Source: Acholeplasmataceae bacterium UBA6190 (GTDB lineage: Bacteria; Bacillota_I; Bacilli_A; Acholeplasmatales; Acholeplasmataceae). Taken from it: a DNA stretch of 34,737 nt. The notes under the pieces are model-generated. The model saw nothing but the letters and a program-made list of their open reading frames with translations. It had not been told where the DNA came from and ran no database searches. The stretch's first letter is position 1. Each line of letters starts with the position of its first letter. The stretch lies in contig DITG01000028.1 of assembly GCA_002422045.1 (NCBI GenBank), forward strand, positions 1-34,737. The letters run 5' to 3'. The position numbers and the translations under genes were made by a program. Shown here in pieces: positions 17,681 to 24,850 of this stretch.

Positions 17681-20569
17681 TTAATCCAAATCAAATTCTT
17701 TGCGTTTGGTCCTAATTTCATTGTTGATGATGATGGTATATTCATACAAGGTATCTCTTGGATTCGCACCGGTGTTAATGACTCTTCGGAGTGCATTATC
17801 GATGTGTCTGCCCGTGAAATATCCTCCTGGAACTTCAGGTATGCCAAATGTATTTGCCCATTGAGATTGCAAGACCAATAGATCTTCACTTGGCCAAGGC
17901 AATTGTGACAATGCAGACACGTTGGCTGTAGGATATCGCGCAGCTGCTCCCAAAATACCTTCCATTTCACGACCGAATCGAACTTGCGTATTTTCTGATG
18001 TCCACCATTTCATGAATGTCCATGCAAGTTCCTTGTTTTTGGATTGATTCAACAAAATAATGCCAGTCCCTGTGGTTGGAACAATATTGTTGATAGAATC
18101 GTCTGCTTGTCTGACTCCAGGAACATTGGTGAAGCCCCACTGACCAGAAATCTCCGGTGCAAATACGGAAAGCGTGTTGTACATGCTGTAATATGCGATG
18201 CCAATCGGCATTTCACCCGAACGGAATCGGTTTACAAAGTTTGCTTGAATCTGAAAGCGATAGTTAGTATAGAAATCAGACCATTGTTTGAATGCATCCA
18301 ATGCAACACGTTCCGAAAGACCGGATTCACGGCCTTCGTTCATGTACAACTGACCGCCATTTTGATAAAGCAGTGTTGTAAACATGACATTAGGTGGGAG
18401 GATGCCTTGAACAGCTTCAACGATGTCTATAGGCAAATAGAAATCCAGATTGACGCGTTGAAGTTCAGGGATGATACTGATGACATCTTCCCATGTTTCG
18501 GGAATTTCGATGTTTAATTCGTCAAGGATGTCTTTGCGATAAAACATGACTGGGAATTGTTGAGTGTCCGGTAGTGCATAATATCCGCCTTGATAATAGA
18601 AGGGCTCAAACGCACTGGTTTGGAATCTGTTACTGACTGTGTTGAAATCATCAAACTGAGAGATGTCATACACAGCATTTCTCATGGCATAATTGACCGG
18701 AATCTGGTTACCGACGCCGATGGCGACATCTGGGCCTTTGTTGGTCAGTGTCGATGGCAACAAAACATCCATCGAAACGAGTTGCAAGTTAACGCCGATA
18801 TTGTGGACACTGGTGAATTCTTCATCTATCATGCGTCTGAGAATATTGGCTTGATCTCTACCGCTTCCAATCCAGACTGTGACTGAACCTTGGGTATCGT
18901 TGAGATCTGAAACACTGGAGAGACTATTGTAGTCAACCACAAACGAAGCGATGAAGTTATTGATGCCAAACCAGATATTTTGAAATATACTAGCTTCAAA
19001 ACGGTCAATCTTGACTGCTGGGCTATGAATGGCAATATAGTCAATCGCCAAAGGCTGCTCCTTGATTTCCAGAATCCAGGTTCCCAATGCCGAGATGTTA
19101 TTTTGATATTCGGCTAATCTTCTGTGGATGGTTTCAGGTTTTTCCAAGAAAGCTTCGAGTTGTAATGCCACTTTATCAAGGATCACTGTATGCTGACTGC
19201 TCTCATTGGTCATGGTATAAAAATCTTGCGAGATGCGTTCAAGTGTTTCTTTAGTTCTTCTAAAAGAAGAAAGTAAATCAGGCAAGCGACTCGTCAGTTG
19301 ATAATCACGATAGATGTCAGGCTGTGCTGTCGTGATCATGATGATATCGCGGTATGCTTTGTTTAAGTCGTTGATCACTTCACTCACTTCTCGAATGGGA
19401 GCATTAAAATCACCTAACACAACTTCTAGCGAAAGTTCATGGGGGCCTTCATCCAGGTAAAATTCATAGACATCTTCTTTTCCGAACTCATAAAGTGTAA
19501 AATTCCCCGAATAGACAAACGGGATATTTGAAACTTCTTTGAAAGGCACTTCGCCATCGATTTTGAGTGCACGAGAAACATAGGCACCACGAATGTAGGA
19601 TTGTTTTGCACGAACGCTGATTTGATAGAATCCAGGTGTTTCAATGTCAAATTTGTAGGTCAACCAGTCACCGACAACACGCCAGTTGTATCCTCCGCCA
19701 ATATTGGCAAGAAGTTGGTATGAACTTTGGGGTGATGTGATCGGTGACGTGCGGTCCGCTAGAGGATAGAGTGTTGGTGATGATTTTTCATAGATGTCTT
19801 GACCTTGAATGATGATCATCTCATCGCCATTAAGCAAATCTGGCTTACTGGCATGTGTGGACCAATATGTCTCATATGTGGGGGCATCGTCGGATTGAAT
19901 GAGTTTGATGTTTTCAATCAGTAATGGTTCTTTAAGTGATTGCAAATTAAGGGTATTGGCACCCTCGTTGAAATAAAACAATAAATGTCCAGGGATTAGT
20001 CCATCACTATCAGAAATGACTTCAGTTAACCATTTTGGAGATTCGATTTGTCGAGGAATGATATCATTGCCGTTACGATCTTTCAAGAAAGTCTCTCGTT
20101 CGTTTTTCCAAACACGCTCAAATGTGAGTCGAGACGCTGCGCGTATCGGCATGACTCCATTGATAAGTAGTCTTCTTTCAATTCGACTGCTTTTGCCTTC
20201 AATAGGAAAGTAGGTCATTTCAAGATTATAGTAACCAGCTTCAGGAACAAAGAACTCAAACTTCAGTTGAGCTGACTCATCTGTGAGTATCAATTCATGA
20301 GGTTTTTGGTAGGTTAGTCCATCAATAACCGTGACACCCGTGCTGGACATATCAATGTAACTATGGTCAACTTCGATTTCTAGATTCGGTCTGTGCATGG
20401 TGTTCTGAGATAGGTAATTGATATATTCTTCGTCTTCATAAGGTTCGATATCTACACCAATCTGAAATGCATGTGTTAAAAAAGATTCTTGCTGTTGAAG
20501 TGCAACAATCAAAAAAAGGGTGGTCATGATCGCTGCTATGATGATGATGGTTATTTTTTTGATATTCAT
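17681..20569 (-). CDS. Extracellular solute-binding protein with two N-terminal CBM-like domains
   Basis: The 962-residue protein starts at the ATG at 20569 (GAGG 9 bases upstream); an upstream ATG at 20590 adds only seven odd residues before the hydrophobic segment. Residues 7-24 form a signal or anchor helix with no lipobox cysteine. Two beta-sandwich domains resembling CBM6/CBM35 modules follow: about 70-225 (VPEAGYYNLEMTYFPIEG, RLLINGVMP) and 250-390 (IETPGFYQISVRAK, RALKIDGEVPF, YLDEGPHELSLEV). A helical linker spans about 395-510. Residues about 560-955 are a family-1 type solute-binding domain (YYALPDTQQFPVMFYRKDIL, PETWEDV, TGTGIILL, AWTFMKWWTSENTQ). It is the first gene of the operon and should capture oligosaccharides for the permeases. 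Typical sugar-binding proteins are about 450 residues, so this one is doubled by the added modules. Confidence 0.87.
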   Translation of the reverse strand: MNIKKITIIIIAAIMTTLFLIVALQQQESFLTHAFQIGVDIEPYEDEEYINYLSQNTMHRPNLEIEVDHSYIDMSSTGVTVIDGLTYQKPHELILTDESAQLKFEFFVPEAGYYNLEMTYFPIEGKSSRIERRLLINGVMPIRAASRLTFERVWKNERETFLKDRNGNDIIPRQIESPKWLTEVISDSDGLIPGHLLFYFNEGANTLNLQSLKEPLLIENIKLIQSDDAPTYETYWSTHASKPDLLNGDEMIIIQGQDIYEKSSPTLYPLADRTSPITSPQSSYQLLANIGGGYNWRVVGDWLTYKFDIETPGFYQISVRAKQSYIRGAYVSRALKIDGEVPFKEVSNIPFVYSGNFTLYEFGKEDVYEFYLDEGPHELSLEVVLGDFNAPIREVSEVINDLNKAYRDIIMITTAQPDIYRDYQLTSRLPDLLSSFRRTKETLERISQDFYTMTNESSQHTVILDKVALQLEAFLEKPETIHRRLAEYQNNISALGTWILEIKEQPLAIDYIAIHSPAVKIDRFEASIFQNIWFGINNFIASFVVDYNSLSSVSDLNDTQGSVTVWIGSGRDQANILRRMIDEEFTSVHNIGVNLQLVSMDVLLPSTLTNKGPDVAIGVGNQIPVNYAMRNAVYDISQFDDFNTVSNRFQTSAFEPFYYQGGYYALPDTQQFPVMFYRKDILDELNIEIPETWEDVISIIPELQRVNLDFYLPIDIVEAVQGILPPNVMFTTLLYQNGGQLYMNEGRESGLSERVALDAFKQWSDFYTNYRFQIQANFVNRFRSGEMPIGIAYYSMYNTLSVFAPEISGQWGFTNVPGVRQADDSINNIVPTTGTGIILLNQSKNKELAWTFMKWWTSENTQVRFGREMEGILGAAARYPTANVSALSQLPWPSEDLLVLQSQWANTFGIPEVPGGYFTGRHIDNALRRVINTGANPRDTLYEYTIIINNEIRTKRKEFDLD

Positions 20570-20616
20570 CTTTGGACACCTCAGCCACAAATTTCAACGT
20601 GTGATCAGTATTTTTT

Positions 20617-20632
20617 AGTTGTCTATATAAGT
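20617..20632 (-). promoter_or_regulatory. 16-bp operator directly after the -10 of the main operon
   Basis: The minus strand reads ACTTATATAGACAACT, abutting the -10 hexamer on its downstream side. It matches the window consensus ACTTGTATAGACAAGT at 14 of 16 positions. The dyad resembles GntR/HutC-type (NagR/DasR) operators. Its position over the transcription start suggests repression. Confidence 0.6.
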
Positions 20633-20661
20633 ATTATACATATTTTTAACTTGCTTATCAA
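20633..20661 (-). promoter_or_regulatory. Promoter of the 20-kb operon
   Basis: The minus strand has TTGATA (20661-20656), a 17-base spacer, and TATAAT (20638-20633), a near-ideal sigma-A promoter. It lies about 65 bases upstream of the solute-binding protein start. A second dyad, ACTTG-N5-CAAGT (20649-20663 region), covers the -35. Confidence 0.75.
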
Positions 20662-20678
20662 GTGAATATCTCGATTTT

Positions 20679-20704
20679 ATAAGTAATTCTTAAAGAATAC
20701 TTAT
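20679..20704. repeat. Inverted repeat upstream of the main promoter
   Basis: The arms ATAAGT(A)ATTCTT and AAGAATACTTAT are reverse complements except for one extra A, with almost no loop. The repeat lies just upstream of the -35 box. It could be an activator or repressor site; with an A+T-rich sequence, chance is not excluded. Confidence 0.4.
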
Positions 20705-20735
20705 GTACAACTCGTGATTCGATGCATGAAAAAGA

Positions 20736-20764
20736 AAAACGGAATCTGTTTCAGATCCCGTTTT
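20736..20764 (-). terminator. Rho-independent terminator of the 20785-22791 gene
   Basis: On the minus strand the stem ACGGGATCTG / CAGATTCCGT (10 bp with one G-T pair, extended by A-T pairs) has a loop of AAA and is followed by TTTTTCTTTTT. It separates the lipoprotein gene from the main operon promoter. Confidence 0.85.
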
Positions 20765-20765
20765 A

Positions 20766-20781
20766 TGTTGTCTATATAAGT
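20766..20781 (-). promoter_or_regulatory. Extra copy of the 16-bp operator after a stop codon
   Basis: The minus strand reads ACTTATATAGACAACA, 15 of 16 identical to the operator at 20617-20632. It lies between the lipoprotein stop codon (20785) and its terminator, with no promoter around it. It could be an auxiliary operator for looping with 20617, about 150 bases away, or a leftover duplication. Confidence 0.45.
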
Positions 20782-20784
20782 TTA

Positions 20785-22791
20785 CTATTCTACAAATTCG
20801 AATTGATCAAAGATGTCGATGAATAAATATTTGCGATATCCTGCTGCAAGTAGGTCTTCCGCTTCAATCGGAGTGAATCCCCATACCCAGTTTTCAATTG
20901 CATAGAAATAGTCTGCTGCAATACGTCTGTTGTGTGTGTCTGCTGCATAATCTACGCCATTGTTTGCCCAGAACGCGAGGAATGAATCTCTGCCAAATCC
21001 CATGTTCTTGCCAGAATCTCCGCCAGCGAGTGGTGTTTGAGCAGCGCCTTTATTCTTAATCGATCCACCAATACCATCATAAACGCGTGTGATTTCGAAT
21101 TGGTTTGTCAGAATAATTTCTTTATCTTGTTCTTGAATTTGGATGATTTGTGTTCTTTCAGCTTCCGGACTCATTACAGCTGCGAGTGTGAATCCTTGAC
21201 CTGTATTGACTACAGTGACTGGATATGCGCCTGTGCTGTATGTGTCAAAGTATGCGCCATTGAACAATAATGGATATGCACCAGTGACATTGGTACCATC
21301 TGCAAGTGGAGCCATTGAATCGGAAGTCATACTGAGGCTTTGGAAGAATGCAAAGTTTGAAACAAGTGCTTCAGTTGCTCTGTTTGCCCAGTTGGTGAAC
21401 ATTCTATAAGGTGCTGGGTTGATGTATTGGAATGGTACAGTGAGTTCTACGAAACCTCTCCAGAATACGCCGCCATCAAGTTGGACACCGATGTCATCCA
21501 GTCCTAAACCTACCATCGTGAGTGTCTTGCCCAATGCTGCAACGTTGACACCAAGAATATTTCTACCGAATTCTCTACCATTGAGTGTGTTACCGATGGT
21601 AGCCGCACTGTTGTGGAATACAACGACATATCCGTTTTCAGGAATTGGGATGTTGGACAGATAGTTGGTAGCATTTGCAATGAATCCACCTTCATGATCC
21701 GTGTTGTAGATACGGTTGCTGATGCCATCATAAATCGTTTCAACGACGTTGTCAACGATGACATGCGCAACGCCAAAACCGCTTGCAATGACAGAACCGT
21801 TGACGTTATGCACAAGTGGAACTTGAGTGCCACTGAATGCTGGTGTGTAGACATATGGATATGGTGAGTTGTTGTTGATAAATTCAGCATTGACGTTTGA
21901 ATATGGGATGTACAGTTCATGACCTTCTTGAGAGACAAGTTTGAATGTCAGAGGAGCTCCAGTCGTTGCATTCACGTTTGCTGCATTGAATGGACCAGAA
22001 GCAAGCAGACCATATTGTTTGAATTCCATCTTTGGAACTGTTAATGCTTTTTGATAGAGTTGGAATCTGGTACCTGCGCTGATGTATGCTGTAAGTGTGA
22101 CAGCAGCGTCAACTTGGTCAAAGTGAGGACGTAACACTTTACCAGTTGCACTAAAGTAATTAGGATTTGTGGATACCCATTGAATATTTGCTCCGTAAAT
22201 CGTTGTTGGTAAATTAACGGATTCTGTATATGTTGCAGATTCAAGTAAGGTTCCAATTGCACCAATTGCCTTTTCCATCTTTTCAGCGTCAGTTTCTGGT
22301 TGCGCTGGCACATTGACTGTAAATGACTTGGAAGTCACTTGACCATTCTTAATCAGGAATGCTGTCAATTGTACGGAAACATCACCTGTCGTGAATGAAG
22401 GTTGAGTTACATCTCCATTGGTATTGACATATTGTGGGTGAGATGACTGCCAAACAACGAGAATACCTGGAACAGTTGGCAATGTGATATCCGAAACGAG
22501 CGTTGCGGATGGGAGTGTCAGATTATTGGCTGCTGTATTCAATTCTGCAGCAAGTGCTGGAGAATATGGAGTGTAATCATTGACAGCTAAATAGTCTTCC
22601 AACATCGCTTCGATTTGTGCTTGAGTGAAGTATTGTTCAAGTGCTTCGTTAATTCGACGATCAACTTCTGCTTGGATTTCTTCCTCAAACTGAGTAAAAT
22701 CATCGACTGGAAGATAACTGATATCTTCGCCACACGCGAACAGACCAAGCGATAGTGCAAAAATGACTAATAAAGTAAAAAGTTTCTTCAT
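20785..22791 (-). CDS. Lipoprotein with two atrophied Ig-like domains and an unknown C-terminal region
   Basis: The 668-residue protein starts at the ATG at 22791, with AAGGAAA 9 bases upstream; the longer frame from 22845 would begin inside the operator. The signal peptide has lipobox LGLFAC. After a helical stretch come two repeats typical of atrophied bacterial Ig domains: one ends in VVWQSSHPQYVNTNGDV and PSFTTGDVSVQLTAFL, the other in IQWVSTNPNYFSATGKV and PHFDQVDAAVTLTAYI. The remaining 430 or so residues are beta-rich, with HEGGFIANATNYL, ENGYVVVFHNSAA and FWRGFVELTVPFQYI, and I do not recognise them. The gene stands alone between its own operator-bearing promoter and a terminator. It shares regulation with the glycan operon, so a surface glycan-binding or degrading role is plausible. 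Confidence 0.7.
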   Translation of the reverse strand: MKKLFTLLVIFALSLGLFACGEDISYLPVDDFTQFEEEIQAEVDRRINEALEQYFTQAQIEAMLEDYLAVNDYTPYSPALAAELNTAANNLTLPSATLVSDITLPTVPGILVVWQSSHPQYVNTNGDVTQPSFTTGDVSVQLTAFLIKNGQVTSKSFTVNVPAQPETDAEKMEKAIGAIGTLLESATYTESVNLPTTIYGANIQWVSTNPNYFSATGKVLRPHFDQVDAAVTLTAYISAGTRFQLYQKALTVPKMEFKQYGLLASGPFNAANVNATTGAPLTFKLVSQEGHELYIPYSNVNAEFINNNSPYPYVYTPAFSGTQVPLVHNVNGSVIASGFGVAHVIVDNVVETIYDGISNRIYNTDHEGGFIANATNYLSNIPIPENGYVVVFHNSAATIGNTLNGREFGRNILGVNVAALGKTLTMVGLGLDDIGVQLDGGVFWRGFVELTVPFQYINPAPYRMFTNWANRATEALVSNFAFFQSLSMTSDSMAPLADGTNVTGAYPLLFNGAYFDTYSTGAYPVTVVNTGQGFTLAAVMSPEAERTQIIQIQEQDKEIILTNQFEITRVYDGIGGSIKNKGAAQTPLAGGDSGKNMGFGRDSFLAFWANNGVDYAADTHNRRIAADYFYAIENWVWGFTPIEAEDLLAAGYRKYLFIDIFDQFEFVE

Positions 22792-22844
22792 TTGTTTCAC
22801 TTTCCTTTTCTGAATTTTTTTAAGACTAAACTGAACTTTTTTCA

Positions 22845-22860
22845 ACTTGTCTCTACAAGT
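22845..22860 (-). promoter_or_regulatory. 16-bp operator after the -10 of the 20785-22791 gene
   Basis: The minus strand reads ACTTGTAGAGACAAGT, a perfect 6-bp inverted repeat (ACTTGT / ACAAGT) around four bases. It abuts the -10 hexamer exactly as the operator at 20617-20632 does. Confidence 0.7.
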
Positions 22861-22889
22861 ATAATATCACACAATAAAAGCGGTTTCAA
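22861..22889 (-). promoter_or_regulatory. Promoter of the 20785-22791 lipoprotein gene
   Basis: The minus strand has TTGAAA (22889-22884), a 17-base spacer, and TATTAT (22866-22861). Operator copies flank both ends. The 303-base gap up to the divergent gene at 23095 holds this promoter, the opposite one at 23043-23071, and nothing else I can identify in 22907-23040. Confidence 0.7.
22875..22889 (-). promoter_or_regulatory. cre-like catabolite repression site
   Basis: The minus strand reads TTGAAACCGCTTTTA, matching the loose CcpA consensus WTGNAANCGNWNNCW at all but one fixed position. It overlaps the -35 box and spacer, a position where CcpA would block transcription. It is a short match and could be chance. 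Confidence 0.35.
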
Positions 22890-22890
22890 T

Positions 22891-22906
22891 ACTTGTCTAT
22901 GCATTT
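22891..22906 (-). promoter_or_regulatory. 16-bp operator upstream of the -35
   Basis: The minus strand reads AAATGCATAGACAAGT, 13 of 16 identical to the window consensus, with one good half-site (AGACAAGT). It lies one base upstream of the -35 box of the lipoprotein promoter. Confidence 0.45.
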
Positions 22907-23040
22907 TGAATATTTTTGCAGTTTCAATTTTGTTTTTACCCCTATTTTGAGTCTTTTCCGACATAAAGAGACCTATATCTTCATAATCATGTCGAGTATG
23001 CGCTTTCTTTGATTGTTTTTTTAACTTATGACCAGCATCA

Positions 23041-23056
23041 AATTGACTATACATGT
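23041..23056 (+). promoter_or_regulatory. 16-bp operator over the -35 of the lipoprotein-ROK unit
   Basis: Read on the minus strand this is ACATGTATAGTCAATT, 13 of 16 identical to the operator before the DUF4127 gene. It covers the -35 box of the promoter at 23043-23071. Confidence 0.5.
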
Positions 23057-23071
23057 ATGCTGTGATATACT
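23043..23071 (+). promoter_or_regulatory. Promoter of the lipoprotein-ROK kinase unit
   Basis: TTGACT (23043-23048), a 17-base spacer, and TATACT (23066-23071) lie 23 bases before the start at 23095. Confidence 0.75.
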
Positions 23072-23094
23072 TAAAATTGTGAGAGGTATGAACT

Positions 23095-23964
23095 ATGAGA
23101 AAAACATTTATCACTGGACTGATCTTGCTTGTGTCCTTATTTATTCATGCGTGTGGGGGCAATGAAATACCCACAGAACCTACAGAAACCATTCCAACGG
23201 TTGTTGTAGACACTACTGCTCCTATCATCAGTGGAGCAAATGAGATCACCATTACTGTCGGTGATTCATTTGATCCGACCTCAGGTATCACTGCAATTGA
23301 CAATGTCGATGGCAACCTGTCGAGTCAAATCGTTGTTACAGGCGCGTTCGATATACAAGTTGCAGGTACATACATCATCACCTATACTGTTTCTGATTTG
23401 GCAGGCAATCAGACTGTGGTGAACAGAACACTAATCGTCAAATTGCAGGCTATTGATCAAGCCATTCTCAACTGGAATCAAGCGCTTGGTTATACCATGC
23501 ATATCCAGTTCAATTCTGGTACTGAATCGTATTTGATGATTGTCGAGATTGATGAAGCCTACATGCGTATTGATGTACTTGATGAAGTCATCTATTACGA
23601 GGTCGATGGTGATACATGCTACCTCTATGAAATGAAACAATTATCTTGGCAGAAAACAACTGTGAATTGTAGCGAGAAGGGAACGACTGAACTTCAATTT
23701 TTAGCAAACTTTTCATCGGATTATTTTGTTGAACAAATCATTGATGAAGTCAAGACTTATGTCCTTAGAATGGAATATTATTCCAGTTTACAACTTTTTT
23801 TAGGAAGTTCAATTACTTCAAATTTTAGAATGACACTTTCAAATGAACAAATCAATCAAATCTTCTTTACGATGACAAGAAATTCTATTGTATTCGATAT
23901 GAGCATAACGTTATCCAAATTCAATGAAACGACAGTTTCATTACCCGAAGTGATCACATCATGA
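23095..23964 (+). CDS. Ig-like domain lipoprotein
   Basis: The 289-residue lipoprotein has lipobox LFIHAC with Cys20. GAGAGG lies 8 bases before the ATG. After a Thr/Pro linker comes an Ig-like domain of the HYR/DUF5011 type (about 40-115: DTTAPIISG, DPTSGITAIDNVDG, AGTYIITYTVSDLAGNQ). The remaining residues (about 120-289) are beta-rich (YLMIVEIDEAYMRIDVL, VIYYEVDGDTCYLYEM) and recall LolA/LppX-like lipid- or ligand-binding folds, without a firm match. Its TGA overlaps the ATG of the ROK gene (ATGA), so the two are translated together. A surface receptor or sensor for the sugar handled by the kinase is an inference. Confidence 0.7.
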   Translation: MRKTFITGLILLVSLFIHACGGNEIPTEPTETIPTVVVDTTAPIISGANEITITVGDSFDPTSGITAIDNVDGNLSSQIVVTGAFDIQVAGTYIITYTVSDLAGNQTVVNRTLIVKLQAIDQAILNWNQALGYTMHIQFNSGTESYLMIVEIDEAYMRIDVLDEVIYYEVDGDTCYLYEMKQLSWQKTTVNCSEKGTTELQFLANFSSDYFVEQIIDEVKTYVLRMEYYSSLQLFLGSSITSNFRMTLSNEQINQIFFTMTRNSIVFDMSITLSKFNETTVSLPEVITS

Positions 23965-24836
23965 TTTTATCATTCGATATTGGGGGCACATTCATCAAAT
24001 ATGGTGTCATTGATGACCATATGTCTTTTCTGAAGAAATCGATGATTGAGACTCAAGCTCATCTCGGCGGTCATCACATCATCAGTCAAATCATTCGTTT
24101 ATCCAATCAATTGAAACAAGCCTATCCTCCTATCGATGGTATCGCCATCAGCAGTGCTGGTGTGATTGAACCATTCCAAGGTATCGTCTTGTCTGCAACA
24201 GATGCAATTCCCGATTATATTGGAATCAACATCAAACAGATGGTCGAACAAGGAACTCAATTGATGACAACAGTAGAAAATGACGTCAATTGCGCTGCTT
24301 TGGCTGAATCCAGGCTAGCTGATTGTCCCACGGATGAATTGATTGCATTGACGGTTGGTACTGGCATAGGAGGTGCGATTATCCATTCGGGTCATCTTGT
24401 CAGAGGACATGCATTCAGTGCTGGGGAATGGGGAAAAATGTACATTACCGGTAAGCATTTTGAAAAGTTAGCATCTATCAATGCATTGATTCAAGATGCG
24501 AAGGATCATGACTTGATGGTTTCTGATGGTGAATCGCTTTTTAAGATGTATGACCAAGGCAACATCATTGCCCATGCCGTTGTTCATCGTTTCTATCATT
24601 TTCTATCATTGGGTATCGCAAACCTGATATTCACCTTAAATCCAAAAGTCATCGTCATCGGTGGTGGTATTAGTAACCGAAAAGAAAAATTCATCGAAGA
24701 AATCACTCAAACACTCCGGTTACATTTGCCTTCTTATTATATTGATCATGTCGAAATCAGACTTCCAAAGTACTTCAACGATGCCGGAATGCTCGGTGCT
24801 TACTTACATCATAAGGATACTAAAAAAAGCACGTGA
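23961..24836 (+). CDS. ROK-family sugar kinase, possibly N-acetylmannosamine kinase
   Basis: The 291-residue protein is a ROK kinase. The phosphate-1 motif FDIGGTFIKYG is at residues 5-15, ENDVNCAALAE carries the substrate Asp, TVGTGIGGAI is the second phosphate motif, and GHAFSAGEWG is the usual sugar-binding stretch. VIVIGGGIS lies near the C-terminus. The CxCGxxGC zinc motif of many ROK glucokinases is absent, as in some N-acetylmannosamine kinases. NanE in the co-regulated operon needs ManNAc-6-P, so NanK is the natural guess; glucose or another hexose is not excluded. There is no DNA-binding domain, so it is not a repressor. The stop codon lies in the loop of the following terminator. 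Confidence 0.85.
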   Translation: MILSFDIGGTFIKYGVIDDHMSFLKKSMIETQAHLGGHHIISQIIRLSNQLKQAYPPIDGIAISSAGVIEPFQGIVLSATDAIPDYIGINIKQMVEQGTQLMTTVENDVNCAALAESRLADCPTDELIALTVGTGIGGAIIHSGHLVRGHAFSAGEWGKMYITGKHFEKLASINALIQDAKDHDLMVSDGESLFKMYDQGNIIAHAVVHRFYHFLSLGIANLIFTLNPKVIVIGGGISNRKEKFIEEITQTLRLHLPSYYIDHVEIRLPKYFNDAGMLGAYLHHKDTKKST

Positions 24837-24850
24837 GTGCTTTTTGTTTT
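24822..24850. terminator. Bidirectional terminator between convergent genes
   Basis: The stem AAAAAGCAC / GTGCTTTTT with loop GTGA (24824-24845) is flanked by A and T runs on the two sides. It serves the ROK unit on the plus strand and the DUF4127 gene on the minus strand. The loop contains the ROK stop codon. Confidence 0.8.

Noticed and set aside
18044..18517. A 157-codon open frame on the plus strand
   Set aside because: It is antisense to the solute-binding protein gene, has no ribosome binding site, and its product is Cys/Arg-rich with no recognisable pattern; it is a shadow of the real gene.
21510..21938. A 142-codon frame on the minus strand inside the 20785-22791 gene
   Set aside because: It is in another frame of a well-supported lipoprotein gene, with low-complexity Ser/Thr/His/Met composition and no start signals.
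22842..23114. A 90-codon minus-strand frame in the divergent intergenic region
   Set aside because: It would cover both promoters and all three operators, has no ribosome binding site, and the product looks random.
23961..24836. ROK protein as the repressor of the regulon
   Set aside because: ROK repressors carry an N-terminal helix-turn-helix of about 80 residues; this protein starts directly with the DIGGT phosphate motif.
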